Part shown: positions 52,638 to 62,089 of the stretch, piece by piece
Numbering within the stretch: position 1 is the stretch's first letter
Layout of the letters: every line of letters starts with the position of its first letter
Assembly (NCBI GenBank): GCA_030037545.1
Contig: JASHRF010000060.1
Location: 1-64,000, forward strand
Direction: 5' to 3'
Source: Acidobacteriaceae bacterium
GTDB lineage: Bacteria; Acidobacteriota; Terriglobia; Terriglobales; Acidobacteriaceae
DNA length: 64,000 bases
Notes under the pieces: model-generated
Seen by the model: only the letters and a program-made list of their open reading frames with translations
Database searches by the model: none
What the model was told of the DNA's origin: nothing
Program-made: the position numbers and the translations under genes

Positions 52638-53879
52638 TCACTTGGCGGCATCGCCATCCGGACGTGGTAATTGCGAAGCTGCTGTGGCCTCGATGCGGGT
52701 TGATTGCATCACAAGCATGCCTGAAACTCGCGGTGTTCCTAATGTTCTTCGGTATTTGAGACGCAGGCGCACAAGCAGAGTATTCGGGGGAACGGAAAAT
52801 CTCATGAAAGAAGTCGCCAATACCTCGCTGGAAAGATCAGAGGATTCCGCAAGGACAGCGTTCGAACTTGCATCAACTGCCTGCCAATGAATTCCCGTGG
52901 CCAATGGAATATCTTCAGTGCGATACGAATACGTCAGCAAGTAATTGCCGGGCGCCAGTGGCAGGATCTGCTCAGCGATCGTGCAGTCCTCCGGCTGCAC
53001 GCCGGTAAATTCCGTTTCCAGCCCGGACGCTCCCGGCCAGGAATGGAGGCCGGAGTACTCAGGAAATGCCCAGTCGAAGCTGACAGGAAGAGGTTCTCGT
53101 TTGAAGCCGGCATTATTCGGCACAGTGTCGTCGGCAACCACCCAGCCGCGCCGGATCAGCAGGCGCCACAAGCCATCCGCTGCCGTTGCTGCGTTGGCGG
53201 CAAGCAGCCGGTTGACAAGCGCGAGAAGCAGCGCGCCATCAGCTTGCGCGTCGCCGGCGCGCACCAGGCGCGGCGCAATTTCGGCTGCCGCCTGCAGTTG
53301 ATCCTTGGCCAGCAGGAAAACAACATACTGGCGGATCAGCGCTGGATTGTCATTGAGGATTGCCTTCGAAATCTTTTCCGGATCTGGCGCCACGCGCCAG
53401 CACAGCTCAAAAAGTGGCCCGACGTCGTCCGCCGGCATTGCGGCAGCCTTGCGCGACCATACCCAGAATGCCGGCATGTTGTCGCGGCGAAAATAGAAGT
53501 TGGCCAGGCTCCAGCGGGGAAGATAGGTGTGGTCCACATCGAATGCGTCCAGCAACAGCTCCTCGGCGCGGCGATAATTTCCCTGCGACTCATACTGCAA
53601 TCCCAACTCGATATCCGCCTGGGCATTGTAGCGATCCAGGCTTTGCGCTTTGGCCAGCAGCTCCATCGCATGATCTCGATCGAGCAGCGACAGGCGCATG
53701 TAGTATTCCCAATCGTCAGGCGCCAAAGCAATGGCCGCGCGCACCGATTGGCTGGTGTCTTGATGGAAGAGGCGGTCTGCACGTGCCAGCTTCCATGAGC
53801 ACCAGATTCCGAGACAGCAAGCCGCGGCTATCCCGGTGCGAAGCGCGAACACAATGAACCGGCGATGAAGCGGCATCAT
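52638..53879 (-). CDS. membrane-anchored TPR protein of the polysaccharide locus
   Basis: 413 aa from ATG 53879 (a second ATG follows). One N-terminal TM helix (FIVFALRTGIAAACCLGIWC) is followed by TPR-like helical repeats: DDWEYYMRLSLLDRDHAMEL, LAKAQSLDRYNAQADIELGL and QYESQGNYRRAEELLLDAFD. The last 160 residues are beta-rich (EQILPLAPGNYLLTYSYRTE, NTLLVRLRLKYRRTLGTPRV). Such TPR proteins are often found with O-antigen-ligase-like proteins in acidobacterial exopolysaccharide loci and are thought to help synthesis or export. It runs convergent to the polymerase gene and divergent from the FecR-like gene. Confidence 0.8.
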   Translation of the reverse strand: MMPLHRRFIVFALRTGIAAACCLGIWCSWKLARADRLFHQDTSQSVRAAIALAPDDWEYYMRLSLLDRDHAMELLAKAQSLDRYNAQADIELGLQYESQGNYRRAEELLLDAFDVDHTYLPRWSLANFYFRRDNMPAFWVWSRKAAAMPADDVGPLFELCWRVAPDPEKISKAILNDNPALIRQYVVFLLAKDQLQAAAEIAPRLVRAGDAQADGALLLALVNRLLAANAATAADGLWRLLIRRGWVVADDTVPNNAGFKREPLPVSFDWAFPEYSGLHSWPGASGLETEFTGVQPEDCTIAEQILPLAPGNYLLTYSYRTEDIPLATGIHWQAVDASSNAVLAESSDLSSEVLATSFMRFSVPPNTLLVRLRLKYRRTLGTPRVSGMLVMQSTRIEATAASQLPRPDGDAAK

Positions 53880-54097
53880 GACTAATCCGCAAGCATAGCA
53901 TCGCGAGCAATGGCATCCCATGTTTCCGTGAAGAGATGCACGGCCGCTTCGCAATTCGAAGTGGAAAAAGCGGCGGTTTCTCCCTACGAGCCCTGGGGCG
54001 GCATCGGCAACACAGGTTGGCCCCTGCTTCAAGTGCAACAGTTCCAATCTGTTGCCCCCGCGGTTTCACCGCAGCTTCCGTAGGCGCGGCTTGCGGT

Positions 54098-54134
54098 GTA
54101 AGACACACGTCTTACGCAAATAATTGATTATAAT
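54098..54134 (+). promoter_or_regulatory. palindrome plus -10 box before FecR-like gene
   Basis: GTAAGAC-ACAC-GTCTTAC (54098-54115) is a perfect inverted repeat ending 13 bp before a consensus -10, TATAAT (54129-54134), where a -35 would lie. No -35 hexamer is visible, so activator dependence is likely. A direct repeat of GCGTATAG(A/G)TGGAG (54165-54178, 54186-54199) follows in the leader. Confidence 0.45.
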
Positions 54135-54244
54135 GAAGATAAATTTGCAGTTGGGGCGATTCTGGCGTATAGATGGAGGCGTATAGCGTATAGGTGGAGG
54201 GGCGGGGTTTGTAGTGTCTTCACTGCTGGGCAAGGAGGGCGGAG

Positions 54245-55075
54245 ATGTTGAGGAAAGTGGAGGCCGTCGCAGTAATCATGCTGATGTTATCTTATGCGGC
54301 GGCTGCAACCGTGTCGATTGGCACCGCCAGCGCCCGCGGCGACATGCGCGTAGACAACTACACGGTTCAGGGCAATGCAACTCTCTTCGATGGATCTCAA
54401 ATCGAGACGGGACAGGCCAGCGCGGACCTTCGCTTGCAAAAAGGCATCGAGATCATACTGGGCAGAAGCTCGCGCGCCACCTTATACCGCGACCGCATGG
54501 TTCTTGAGCAGGGAGAAACCGAATTGACTGCGTCCGCTGCCTTTCGGCTGGAAGCAAGCGTTGTCCGCGTGACTGCGAACAACCTGGATTCACGCTGGAC
54601 AGTTTCGCTCAAGCCGGGAAACACGGTAGAGGTTACCGCGTTGACTGGAGCGGTCGGCGTCACGAATGAGCATGGCATCATGCTGGCCGACGTTCTCCCC
54701 GGCCAGCCACTTTCTTTTGCCATGCAGCAGGGCGCCAGCGGTTCGGCACCAGGCGGCGGCAGTTCGGCATTTGTCGGTACAGGCGTCCTGCATAACAGTA
54801 ACGGCCACTACTTTTTCACCGTGACGGCGACTGGCGTCACCTATGAGCTCATGGGTGTGGAAGCCAAACTTGCCGGCCTCGCTGGACAGACTCTCACGAT
54901 CACCGGCACGATCGATCCGAACGTTGCGCCTGTACCTCCAGCGACCACCGTGGTCCAGGTCAAGAAGTACAAAAAGGGCGCCGCGGCTCTACTCATCACC
55001 GGCATCATTGTTGCGGCCGGCATCGGGGCTGGAGTGGGTATCTACGAAGCCGGCAAGCCTTCGGCAAGCCCGTAG
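54245..55075 (+). CDS. exported FecR-like protein with C-terminal membrane helix
   Basis: 276 aa. ATG 54245 follows AAGGAGGGCGGAG. A signal peptide (VIMLMLSYAAAATVS) leads into a FecR-type beta domain: GDMRVDNYTVQGNATLFDGS, QIETGQASADLRLQKGIEI, VRVTANNLDSRWTVSLKPGN and TVEVTALTGAVGVTNEHG. The protein closes with a basic patch (VQVKKYKKG) and a hydrophobic segment (AALLITGIIVAAGIGAGVGI). FecR-like domain proteins without the anti-sigma part occur in polysaccharide loci and may sense or bind surface polymers. It is alone between two long gaps. Confidence 0.78.
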   Translation: MLRKVEAVAVIMLMLSYAAAATVSIGTASARGDMRVDNYTVQGNATLFDGSQIETGQASADLRLQKGIEIILGRSSRATLYRDRMVLEQGETELTASAAFRLEASVVRVTANNLDSRWTVSLKPGNTVEVTALTGAVGVTNEHGIMLADVLPGQPLSFAMQQGASGSAPGGGSSAFVGTGVLHNSNGHYFFTVTATGVTYELMGVEAKLAGLAGQTLTITGTIDPNVAPVPPATTVVQVKKYKKGAAALLITGIIVAAGIGAGVGIYEAGKPSASP

Positions 55076-55963
55076 TCAGTCAAATCAGGTGCGCTCTTTC
55101 ACCTTGAAATCCCTAACGATGGCAAGGTTACATTGACTACTCTTAAGCGGATCGCTGCTGCATTTGGTGCTCCGTTGCAGGGCAGATCCCCCAGACTGCA
55201 AATCCCGGACCGTTTCGGTTACGGAGCTATGAGAACCTTGAAACAGCACCACTGCCGAATGGCGCATCGCGTCGTTCAATGCGGTCTCATTTGTCATACA
55301 TTGGATTCTTGGCGAGATCCGTCTACATGCTTATAAGCATAAGGAAAGAAATAAAGTTACATGAAATCCGCGAAGAACTTACAAAAACGCGAAGCGTCAA
55401 TCGATTGATTTACATTTTTCCCCTTGCATCCACTCCGAATCCCGTGATATTCTTCGATCCGACTTTAAAGGCATCTCCAAGTTGCCTGGCGAACCTCCGC
55501 GTCCTTGCAACTCACTAAGTGAACGCCGACTGACGAGTGCGTGCGAAGCGCCGCTGGGGACGATCCTGAGGCATGGGATCGAAAAAGGCGGAGCCTGCGC
55601 TGAGGCCCTTCCGAGCCGTAGTCGTTGAATTGGCCGCCAGAATCAGGCTGGCAAACTACGTAAGCTCACAAATTTTCACGCCTCCCCAAAAATCGATGAC
55701 AAATTGTTGTGTGCGGAAACCCGCTCCGCACCTTTCGCGCTCTTGACATTTCACGCGGCGGCAGTGCCGGTGCCAGCTTTCATCTCTAACGCAATCCTCC
55801 GCAGCTACTGAAGCGGGCAGGGGTTCCATCAACGGAGCGGGCACTCCAGCCTGTGCGCTGCCCTCTGTTCCTCCGATCCGTTACGAGCGTACTAACGATC
55901 GGTCACGCGCATCGGCTGAAGAAAGCCAGCGCGCGGAATCCGGAAAAGGCGTCCGAGTCTTAA
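55076..55963 (+). promoter_or_regulatory. 888-bp gap with promoter and long leader of the polysaccharide operon
   Basis: No gene is supported. TTGCAT (55424-55429), 18 nt, TATTCT (55448-55453), in an AT-rich stretch, is the best promoter for the genes starting at 55964. It would leave a leader of about 500 nt containing stems such as CGATCC ... GGATCG (55561-55581) and GGCGGAGCC. No known riboswitch consensus was recognised, although a cyclic-di-GMP-type or other regulatory RNA would fit the downstream genes. Confidence 0.45.
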
Positions 55964-56236
55964 ATGACAGTCCTGAAACCACGATCACGCATGGTTAGCG
56001 TCCGACTGTCCGAAGAGGAGTACCTTGCCCTTCGCGACCTATGTTCGGTAACGGGGGCGCGCAGTGTATCGGACCTGACGCGCGATGCAATGCACATGGT
56101 CCTGCGCGGTGCGCATCGCGATGGTTTTCTCGGCTTCTACATGGACGAGTTCCGGAATCAAATGAGAAATCTCGATAATAAGATTGAACGGCTGGCCGTC
56201 GATTTTGCATCCTTCAAATCCGAGGCGAAACATTGA
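55964..56236 (+). CDS. ribbon-helix-helix-like small regulator of the polysaccharide operon
   Basis: 90 aa from ATG 55964 (ATG 55991 possible). The first 45 residues fit a ribbon-helix-helix fold: MVSVRLSEEEYLALRDLCSV and SVSDLTRDAMHMVLRG, as in CopG/Arc-type DNA-binding proteins. The C-terminal part (FRNQMRNLDNKIERLAVDFA) is a short coiled coil, suitable for dimerisation. Its stop lies beside the frame of the polysaccharide export gene, 57 bp before that gene's likely start, so it is probably the first gene of the operon and may regulate it. Confidence 0.75.
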   Translation: MTVLKPRSRMVSVRLSEEEYLALRDLCSVTGARSVSDLTRDAMHMVLRGAHRDGFLGFYMDEFRNQMRNLDNKIERLAVDFASFKSEAKH

Positions 56237-56292
56237 TTGCAGCCGCAGAAGTGATTGCGACTTGCGCCACTGATTTAGAGGAGAGGAACGGC

Positions 56293-57294
56293 ATGCAGCA
56301 CCTCGGCTTCTGGGGGTTGAGTATGAAACTTATCTTCTGTCTGCTGCTGGCACTCGTGGCCACGCCAACCATAGCGCAGCAAAAACCGCCGGAGCAAACA
56401 GGCGCGGGAGCGACTTCACTGAATGAAGATTTCAATCTGCCCCCTGAAAGCGTGGGACCAAGCGACCTGTTGGGGATTTCGGTGTACGATTCGCCCGAAC
56501 TCACCCGGTCCGTTCGTGTCGATGACGATGGCGCCATCCGGTTGCCCATGGTTACGCAACCGATCCAGGTAGCGGGGCTCAATCCGGCCGAAATCGGAAC
56601 CGCGATCACCAAAGCGTTGGTGGAGAACAACGTCCTGGTGGAGCCCATCGTGACGGTCACCATATTGGAGTACCGCAGCCGTCCTATCACGGTGATGGGA
56701 GCGGTGCGCAATCCAATCGTGTTTCAAGCCGATGGCCCAGTCACACTTCTGGACGCCATCTCGCGCGCCGGGGGACTAGCCGAGAATGCCGGCTCGGAGA
56801 TCCTGCTCAGCCGTCCGCCATCGGCCACCGGGGACAAATCGACTACGCTTACCCAACGTATTCCTATCCAGTCTTTCTTGAATCTTAACGAAGCTGTGGC
56901 AAATCTGAGGCTCGAAGGCGGAGATGTTATCCGCGTTCCCGTGGCCGGCCAGGTTTTTGTACTGGGCAGCGTGAAAAACGCGGGGGCATTTTATGTGCCT
57001 GACGGCTCAGAGAGCAGCGTGATGAAGGCTTTGGCGATTTCAGGAGGACTGGGCGAACATCCAGCACACGTAGCCTACATCTACCGTGTTGAAGGCGGTT
57101 CTGGGGGACGGAACGAGATTCCGATAGAACTCCAAAAAATCATGGACCGGAAGGCTCCTGACGTTGCCCTGGTGGCAAATGACATTTTGTACATTCCGTC
57201 TGCAAACGGACGTCGCATCAGCGCCAAGGTTCTGGAAACATCCCTTGGTGTTGCAATCGCGGTCGGTACAACTTTGCTCTACATATATCACTAA
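56293..57294 (+). CDS. polysaccharide export outer-membrane protein (Wza/BexD-like)
   Basis: 333 aa from ATG 56293, preceded by GAGAGGA five bases upstream (ATG 56323 gives a shorter signal peptide and cannot be excluded). After the signal peptide (LIFCLLLALVATPTIAQ) comes the Poly_export domain VGPSDLLGISVYDSPELTRS and VRVDDDGAIRLPMVTQPIQV. Two SLBB-like domains follow (ITVMGAVRNPIVFQADGPVT, VFVLGSVKNAGAFYVPDGSE). A C-terminal hydrophobic stretch is LGVAIAVGTTLLYIYH. No lipobox Cys is seen. It forms the outer-membrane channel for exopolysaccharide, working with the tyrosine kinase encoded 21 bp downstream. Confidence 0.92.
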   Translation: MQHLGFWGLSMKLIFCLLLALVATPTIAQQKPPEQTGAGATSLNEDFNLPPESVGPSDLLGISVYDSPELTRSVRVDDDGAIRLPMVTQPIQVAGLNPAEIGTAITKALVENNVLVEPIVTVTILEYRSRPITVMGAVRNPIVFQADGPVTLLDAISRAGGLAENAGSEILLSRPPSATGDKSTTLTQRIPIQSFLNLNEAVANLRLEGGDVIRVPVAGQVFVLGSVKNAGAFYVPDGSESSVMKALAISGGLGEHPAHVAYIYRVEGGSGGRNEIPIELQKIMDRKAPDVALVANDILYIPSANGRRISAKVLETSLGVAIAVGTTLLYIYH

Positions 57295-57315
57295 GCTGCG
57301 CATGGAGGTCTTATT

Positions 57316-59541
57316 GTGTCGCATCAAGCAGGATTACCGGAAGTACTGCCGCCTCCTCAGTTGCCGAATCATCAGACGGCCTCTGCTTACTATGCGCCCA
57401 TTTCCGTGCAGCAGGAAATCGAGCCGGAAGCGCCCGCCGTACCGTTGTCGCACTATCTCTGGGTCCTGCGCCGGCATTGCTGGAAGATAGCCGTTTTCGT
57501 TGTGACATGTGTGGTTATCACCGGGCTGCTTTGCGCCCGGCTGCAGCCGATTTATGAATCCACGGCTACAGTGGCTATTAACGCTCAGTCTCCCTCGCAA
57601 GCCGTGGGCCAGGATGTGCTGCCACTTTGGGTCGATTGGGATGCGTTTCTCGACACGCAGATCCAACTCATTCAATCGGATTCAGTGCTCCGGCCGGTGG
57701 CTGAGCAATATCATTTACTCAACCTCGGCGGTCGAACCGGCCACGACCGTTCGCAAGAGGTGCAACAGACAGCCGCAGCGCCCGTCAGCCTTGGCAATCT
57801 CAAAGTCACTCGTCCCAAGGGGACTTATCTCTTACTTATCAGCTACCGCTCCTCCGATCCGCGTCTGGCCGCGGACGTGGCCAACGCCATCGCCAAGTCG
57901 TATCTCGCCCACACCTACGACCTGCGTATTGAGTCCTCGACCTACCTTTCGTCCTTCCTGGAAAAGCAGCTCGATGAGCTCAAGGCAAAGATGGAGCAGT
58001 CGAGCATGGCGCTGGCGCAGTTCGAAAAGGATCTGGACGTCATCAATCCCGATGAAAAGACAAACATCCTTTCGGCGCGGTTGCTCCAGTTGAATACGGA
58101 CTACACCAACGCTCAGGCCGACAGGGTCAACAAGGAAGCCGCCTGGAATATCATCCAGTCCGGATCCTTATCGGCGGAACAGGTTTCATCGCAAGGCGAT
58201 GCGCTGGCCCAGGTCAATGATCATTTGACCCTTGCGCGCCAGCACTTTGCCTTGGTTAAGGCGACTTACGGCTCTTCGCATCCGGAATACCGCAAAGCCG
58301 CCTCGGAACTGGCCGAAGCGGAGAAGCAGTTCGAAGATGCTCGCGAAAATATCGTTGAACGCGTAGCGGCGCAGTATCGCGAGGCCCTCAACCGAGAGCA
58401 GATGCTCGAGAGCGCTGTCACGGAGACAAAGGCGGAGTGGGATCACCTCAACGCCCGCTCTTTTGAGTATCAGCAGTTGAAGCAGGAGGCGGATACCGAC
58501 AAAAGCCTCTACGATGAGCTGATGCGCAAAATCCGGGAGGCCAATATTAACTCCGGCTTCCAGAACAACAACATCAGCATTGCCGATTTCGCGCGGCCGG
58601 CGCTTGCCCCGGTGTACCCCAACACCAGGCGGTACCTCGTTCTCGCGTTTTTCGCTTCACTGCTCCTGGCCGTGTTGGCGGCAATCCTGCATGACTCGCT
58701 CGACACCACGCTGCGCGATCCCGCCGAGGCCAGCCGTTTTCTGGGAACCGATGTCATAGCGAGCCTGCCCACCGACCGAGTCGCGGCGCAACTACCCAGA
58801 CCTGCCGGAATTGAGCCCGGCGATACAATTGCTCCCAGGCCTGTTCCAGTCTCGAATGGCAAGCGGCAAAACCGCTCAACCTCCGCGTTCGAAGAGGCCG
58901 TCCGCACTTTGCGCAACACCATTCTTCTTTCGGATTTTGAGGGACGCCTCTGCTCCATCGCCTTCACCAGTTCCGTTCCTTCCGAGGGCAAAAGCACCCT
59001 GGCGGCCCATTTTGCCATTGCCAATGCGGATCGCGGCAGGAAGACGCTGCTCGTGGACAGCGACTTGCGCCGGCCCGGCCTGCATTCAAAGTTCGCGCTT
59101 TCCCCGCGCGAGGGTCTGTCCAACGTCCTCACCGGGGAAATGCTTTGGCAGGAAGCTGTCCTGCCGATCGATGGCATGCCGAACCTGCGCTTGCTTCCTT
59201 CGGGTCCCGGCTCGCATCGCGCCGCCGATCTCATTGGCCCCCGTCTCTCCACGCTTCTGGATGAGTTTGGCAAAGAATACGATCTGGTGATTCTGGACTC
59301 TCCGCCGCTGCTGGGCTTTGCAGAAAGCCTGCAGATTGCCTCGGCCGCTGACGGCGTTGTTATCGTAAACCGCGCCGGAGATACCAAACGCAAGGCCGTC
59401 GCCGCAGTCGTCTCCACTCTCAATCGCCTTCGCGCCAACATTATCGGCGTCGTCCTGAACCAAGTTAGCCAAAACACCTCCGATGGCTACGCGGGTTACG
59501 GCTACTACCACTACAGCCACTACCGCAAGGCGGAAGAATAA
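57316..59541 (+). CDS. polysaccharide co-polymerase and tyrosine autokinase (Wzc-like)
   Basis: 741 aa from GTG 57316 (GGAGG seven bases upstream). The N-terminal Wzz domain has TM1 at about 58-75 (KIAVFVVTCVVITGLLCARL), a long periplasmic coiled coil, and TM2 (YLVLAFFASLLLAVLAAIL). The BY-kinase domain has Walker A PSEGKST (555-561), Walker A' LLVDSDLRRPG and Walker B LVILDSPP. The C-terminus carries a Tyr cluster (YAGYGYYHYSHY) for autophosphorylation. It controls chain length and export together with the Wza-like protein upstream. No cognate low-molecular-weight phosphatase gene is in the window. Confidence 0.95.
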   Translation: MSHQAGLPEVLPPPQLPNHQTASAYYAPISVQQEIEPEAPAVPLSHYLWVLRRHCWKIAVFVVTCVVITGLLCARLQPIYESTATVAINAQSPSQAVGQDVLPLWVDWDAFLDTQIQLIQSDSVLRPVAEQYHLLNLGGRTGHDRSQEVQQTAAAPVSLGNLKVTRPKGTYLLLISYRSSDPRLAADVANAIAKSYLAHTYDLRIESSTYLSSFLEKQLDELKAKMEQSSMALAQFEKDLDVINPDEKTNILSARLLQLNTDYTNAQADRVNKEAAWNIIQSGSLSAEQVSSQGDALAQVNDHLTLARQHFALVKATYGSSHPEYRKAASELAEAEKQFEDARENIVERVAAQYREALNREQMLESAVTETKAEWDHLNARSFEYQQLKQEADTDKSLYDELMRKIREANINSGFQNNNISIADFARPALAPVYPNTRRYLVLAFFASLLLAVLAAILHDSLDTTLRDPAEASRFLGTDVIASLPTDRVAAQLPRPAGIEPGDTIAPRPVPVSNGKRQNRSTSAFEEAVRTLRNTILLSDFEGRLCSIAFTSSVPSEGKSTLAAHFAIANADRGRKTLLVDSDLRRPGLHSKFALSPREGLSNVLTGEMLWQEAVLPIDGMPNLRLLPSGPGSHRAADLIGPRLSTLLDEFGKEYDLVILDSPPLLGFAESLQIASAADGVVIVNRAGDTKRKAVAAVVSTLNRLRANIIGVVLNQVSQNTSDGYAGYGYYHYSHYRKAEE

Positions 59542-59651
59542 GCCTTTTCCATGCCCCCGCCCGCTTCCCGTTTGATTGAGCGGCAAGAGCTGGGAAGCAC
59601 GCGCTCCGGGGCTTATCTGCTCGATCCAAAACAAAATACGAAGGTCACCCA

Positions 59652-60482
59652 ATGGCTGTTGCAACAGCGCAGGATTACACCCCGCCTGCTCTTGCCGAGA
59701 CCTCGGTCTGCATCCTCGGCTCGCGCGTTCAACTGGTAACGGCATCCCGCACTGCCGATTACATGGAGCGCTGGATCTGCATGCGCGACGGGCGCTGCCG
59801 CCAGATAGTCACCACCGGCTTTCATGGCCTTATGGAGGCGCACAAGAAACCGGGGTTGCGCGCCATCCTCAACCAGGCCGATCTGTGGGCGCCTGACGGT
59901 ATCGCGCCGGTCTGGCTGGCCCGCCTTCGCGGCCACCGCCACGCTGTGCGCGCACCCGGCGCCGAGATCATGCGCGAATTCTTCACCCGCGCCCAGGAAA
60001 GACATTACAGCAGTTATTTTTACGGTGACACCGACGCCACACTTTCGGATCTAACCGGCACCGTGGCCCGCTTTTATCCCGGCCACCGCATCGCCGGCGC
60101 CTATTCGCCGCCCTTTCGAGCCCTCACTCGTGCAGAGGACAATGTCATCATCGACCGCATTAACGCCTCAGGCGCCGATGTTCTGTGGGTCGCCCTGGGC
60201 ATGCCCAAGCAGGACGTCTGGATCCATGAACACCTGCAGCGCCTCAATGTGCACGTGGCCGTCGGCGTGGGCGCGGCATTCGCCTTCGTTGCCAGAACCG
60301 TGAGCCGCTGCCCCGAGTGGATCGGCGACGCCGGATTTGAGTGGGCCTACCGATTCCTCCGCGAGCCCGCCAAACTCTGGCGCCGCGATCTCATCGACGG
60401 CCCCCGCTTCATCTTTCACGCGGCAATGGAATTCCTGCGAAACGGCAACTCGATGATCAGCCCTTCAAACAATGCCGAGTGA
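59652..60482 (+). CDS. WecG/TagA/CpsF-family glycosyltransferase
   Basis: 276 aa. ATG 59652 gives the full GT26 domain: CILGSRVQLVTASRTADYME, then ADLWAPDGIAPVWLAR, the nucleotide-sugar loop VRAPGAEIMREFF, YFYGDTDATL, DVLWVALGMPKQDVWIHEHL and GVGAAFAFVARTVSRCPEWI with GFEWAYRFLREPAKLWRRDL. Family members add N-acetylmannosamine or glucose-type residues to a lipid-linked sugar at the membrane. It starts 110 bp after the kinase gene, in which no further gene is seen. The usual undecaprenyl-phosphate initiating transferase (WbaP-like) is absent from this window. Confidence 0.92.
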   Translation: MAVATAQDYTPPALAETSVCILGSRVQLVTASRTADYMERWICMRDGRCRQIVTTGFHGLMEAHKKPGLRAILNQADLWAPDGIAPVWLARLRGHRHAVRAPGAEIMREFFTRAQERHYSSYFYGDTDATLSDLTGTVARFYPGHRIAGAYSPPFRALTRAEDNVIIDRINASGADVLWVALGMPKQDVWIHEHLQRLNVHVAVGVGAAFAFVARTVSRCPEWIGDAGFEWAYRFLREPAKLWRRDLIDGPRFIFHAAMEFLRNGNSMISPSNNAE

Positions 60483-60553
60483 GCGCGGCGCCGCGGCCAT
60501 GCGGGATGGGGATATCTGGCCATCGCACTGAGTCTTGCGGCTTGTCCGATTGC

Positions 60554-62089
60554 ATGATGCAAACCGAGCAAAAACCTGCGATCCAGGTTGACGTCAGTGG
60601 GCGGATGCTGGCCCGCAATACGATGCTGAACCTTGCCGGCCAGGTCGCGCCGCTTCTGGTCGCCATCTTCACCGTTCCTTACGTGATCCATCACTTGGGT
60701 CCGGACCGTTACGGCCTGCTGGCGTTGGCCGGCATTGTGGTGGGTTATTTCGCGCTTTTCAATCTGGGCATCGGCCCGGCTACCACCAAGTACGTTGCCG
60801 AGCTTTTGGGCCGGGGAGAAATCGACAAACTGCCGCAGCAGGTGTGGACGGCGGTTGCCAGCCAGACCTGCCTTGGCCTGGCAGGCGGCGCCATGCTGGC
60901 CGCCGCGTCTCCCTTTCTGGTTGAGCGTCTGCTTAAGATTCCTGCTGGCCTTCACCCCCAGGCCCACGCGATTTTTCTGATCATGGCCGCCGCCCTGCCC
61001 ATAGACTTTGTCGCGGGCTCGTTCCGCGGAGTGCTGTCGGCTGCACAGCGCTTTGACCTGCTGAACGTTGTCGACGTTCCCGTCGGCTCTCTCATGGGGC
61101 TTATGCCCGCCGCCGCGATTGCGCTTGGCTACGGTCTGCCCGCCATTGTGCTCTTCCTGCTGCTGCTGCGCGTGGCTTCAGCCGCAGTCGTGATCGTGCT
61201 TTCCATCCGGATTTATCCTACTTTGCGCTGCATTCGCTTCAATTTTGGTCTGGTTCGCGCTCTGCTCGGCTTTGGAGGCTGGGTCACCATCTCCGGCGCC
61301 GTTGGTCCGGTCCTGGTCTATTTTGACCAGTTCCTGATCGGCGCGGTCCTTTCCATAGCTGCCGTGGGCTTTTACACGCCGCCTTACTCTATTGCGGGCA
61401 AGCTGAGTGTTCTGCCGGGCTGCCTTGTCACTACGCTGTTCCCGGCCTTCAGCGCCTCGGCCGGCCGAGGCGATTCGGAGTGGATCAGGAAGACCCTCAT
61501 TCGATCGCTTAAGTTTCTGATCTTGATCGTAGGTCCGGCGGCGCTGCTGCTGGCCTTCTTTGCCCGCCCGCTTTTGACATTTTGGCTGGGCGCAAATTTC
61601 GCCGATGAGGGCACACTGGCCCTCCAGATTCTGGCCGGCGGGGTTCTGATCAACGCACTTGCCTATATTCCGTCCAGTCTTTTGCAGGGTATAGGCCGGC
61701 CCGACCTCACCGCCAAGTTTCACCTCGCTGAGCTGCCCATCCACATCGGCTTGGTTTGGTTTCTGGTTTTTCATTTCGGCTTACCCGGCGCGGCGCTGGC
61801 ATGGACGTTCCGCGTTGCACTTGACTTTGTTCTGCTCCTCGCAGCGGCATGCTGGCTTACCCGCACTTCGCCCCGTCTGATCGCAGGCAGAGAGATACGG
61901 CGCAGCTCTGGAACCCTTGTGGTCCTGGGGATGGGGCTGCTGCTGCTCTGGTCCTCAGCTCACGCGTTCATGACGGACGCGGCCTTCACCCTGCTCTTGA
62001 GTGGCGGATTCTTGTTCGCCGTATGGCATTACGTTCTCAATAAGGAGGAAAAATGGCAGATCAAGCTCTGGCTCAAGCTGGCGCGCTGA
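60554..62089 (+). CDS. polysaccharide flippase, Wzx-like (MOP superfamily)
   Basis: 511 aa from ATG 60554 (ATG 60557 follows directly). About 12-14 TM helices begin with RMLARNTMLNLAGQVAPLLV and AIFTVPYVIHHLGPDRYGLL, the characteristic first two helices of Wzx/RfbX proteins. Later LVYFDQFLIGAVLSIAAVGF and YTPPYSIAGKLSVLPG match the family's central half. It moves lipid-linked repeat units across the inner membrane for polymerisation by a Wzy-type protein such as that at 50974. The methyltransferase gene starts 37 bp before its stop. Confidence 0.92.
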   Translation: MMQTEQKPAIQVDVSGRMLARNTMLNLAGQVAPLLVAIFTVPYVIHHLGPDRYGLLALAGIVVGYFALFNLGIGPATTKYVAELLGRGEIDKLPQQVWTAVASQTCLGLAGGAMLAAASPFLVERLLKIPAGLHPQAHAIFLIMAAALPIDFVAGSFRGVLSAAQRFDLLNVVDVPVGSLMGLMPAAAIALGYGLPAIVLFLLLLRVASAAVVIVLSIRIYPTLRCIRFNFGLVRALLGFGGWVTISGAVGPVLVYFDQFLIGAVLSIAAVGFYTPPYSIAGKLSVLPGCLVTTLFPAFSASAGRGDSEWIRKTLIRSLKFLILIVGPAALLLAFFARPLLTFWLGANFADEGTLALQILAGGVLINALAYIPSSLLQGIGRPDLTAKFHLAELPIHIGLVWFLVFHFGLPGAALAWTFRVALDFVLLLAAACWLTRTSPRLIAGREIRRSSGTLVVLGMGLLLLWSSAHAFMTDAAFTLLLSGGFLFAVWHYVLNKEEKWQIKLWLKLAR

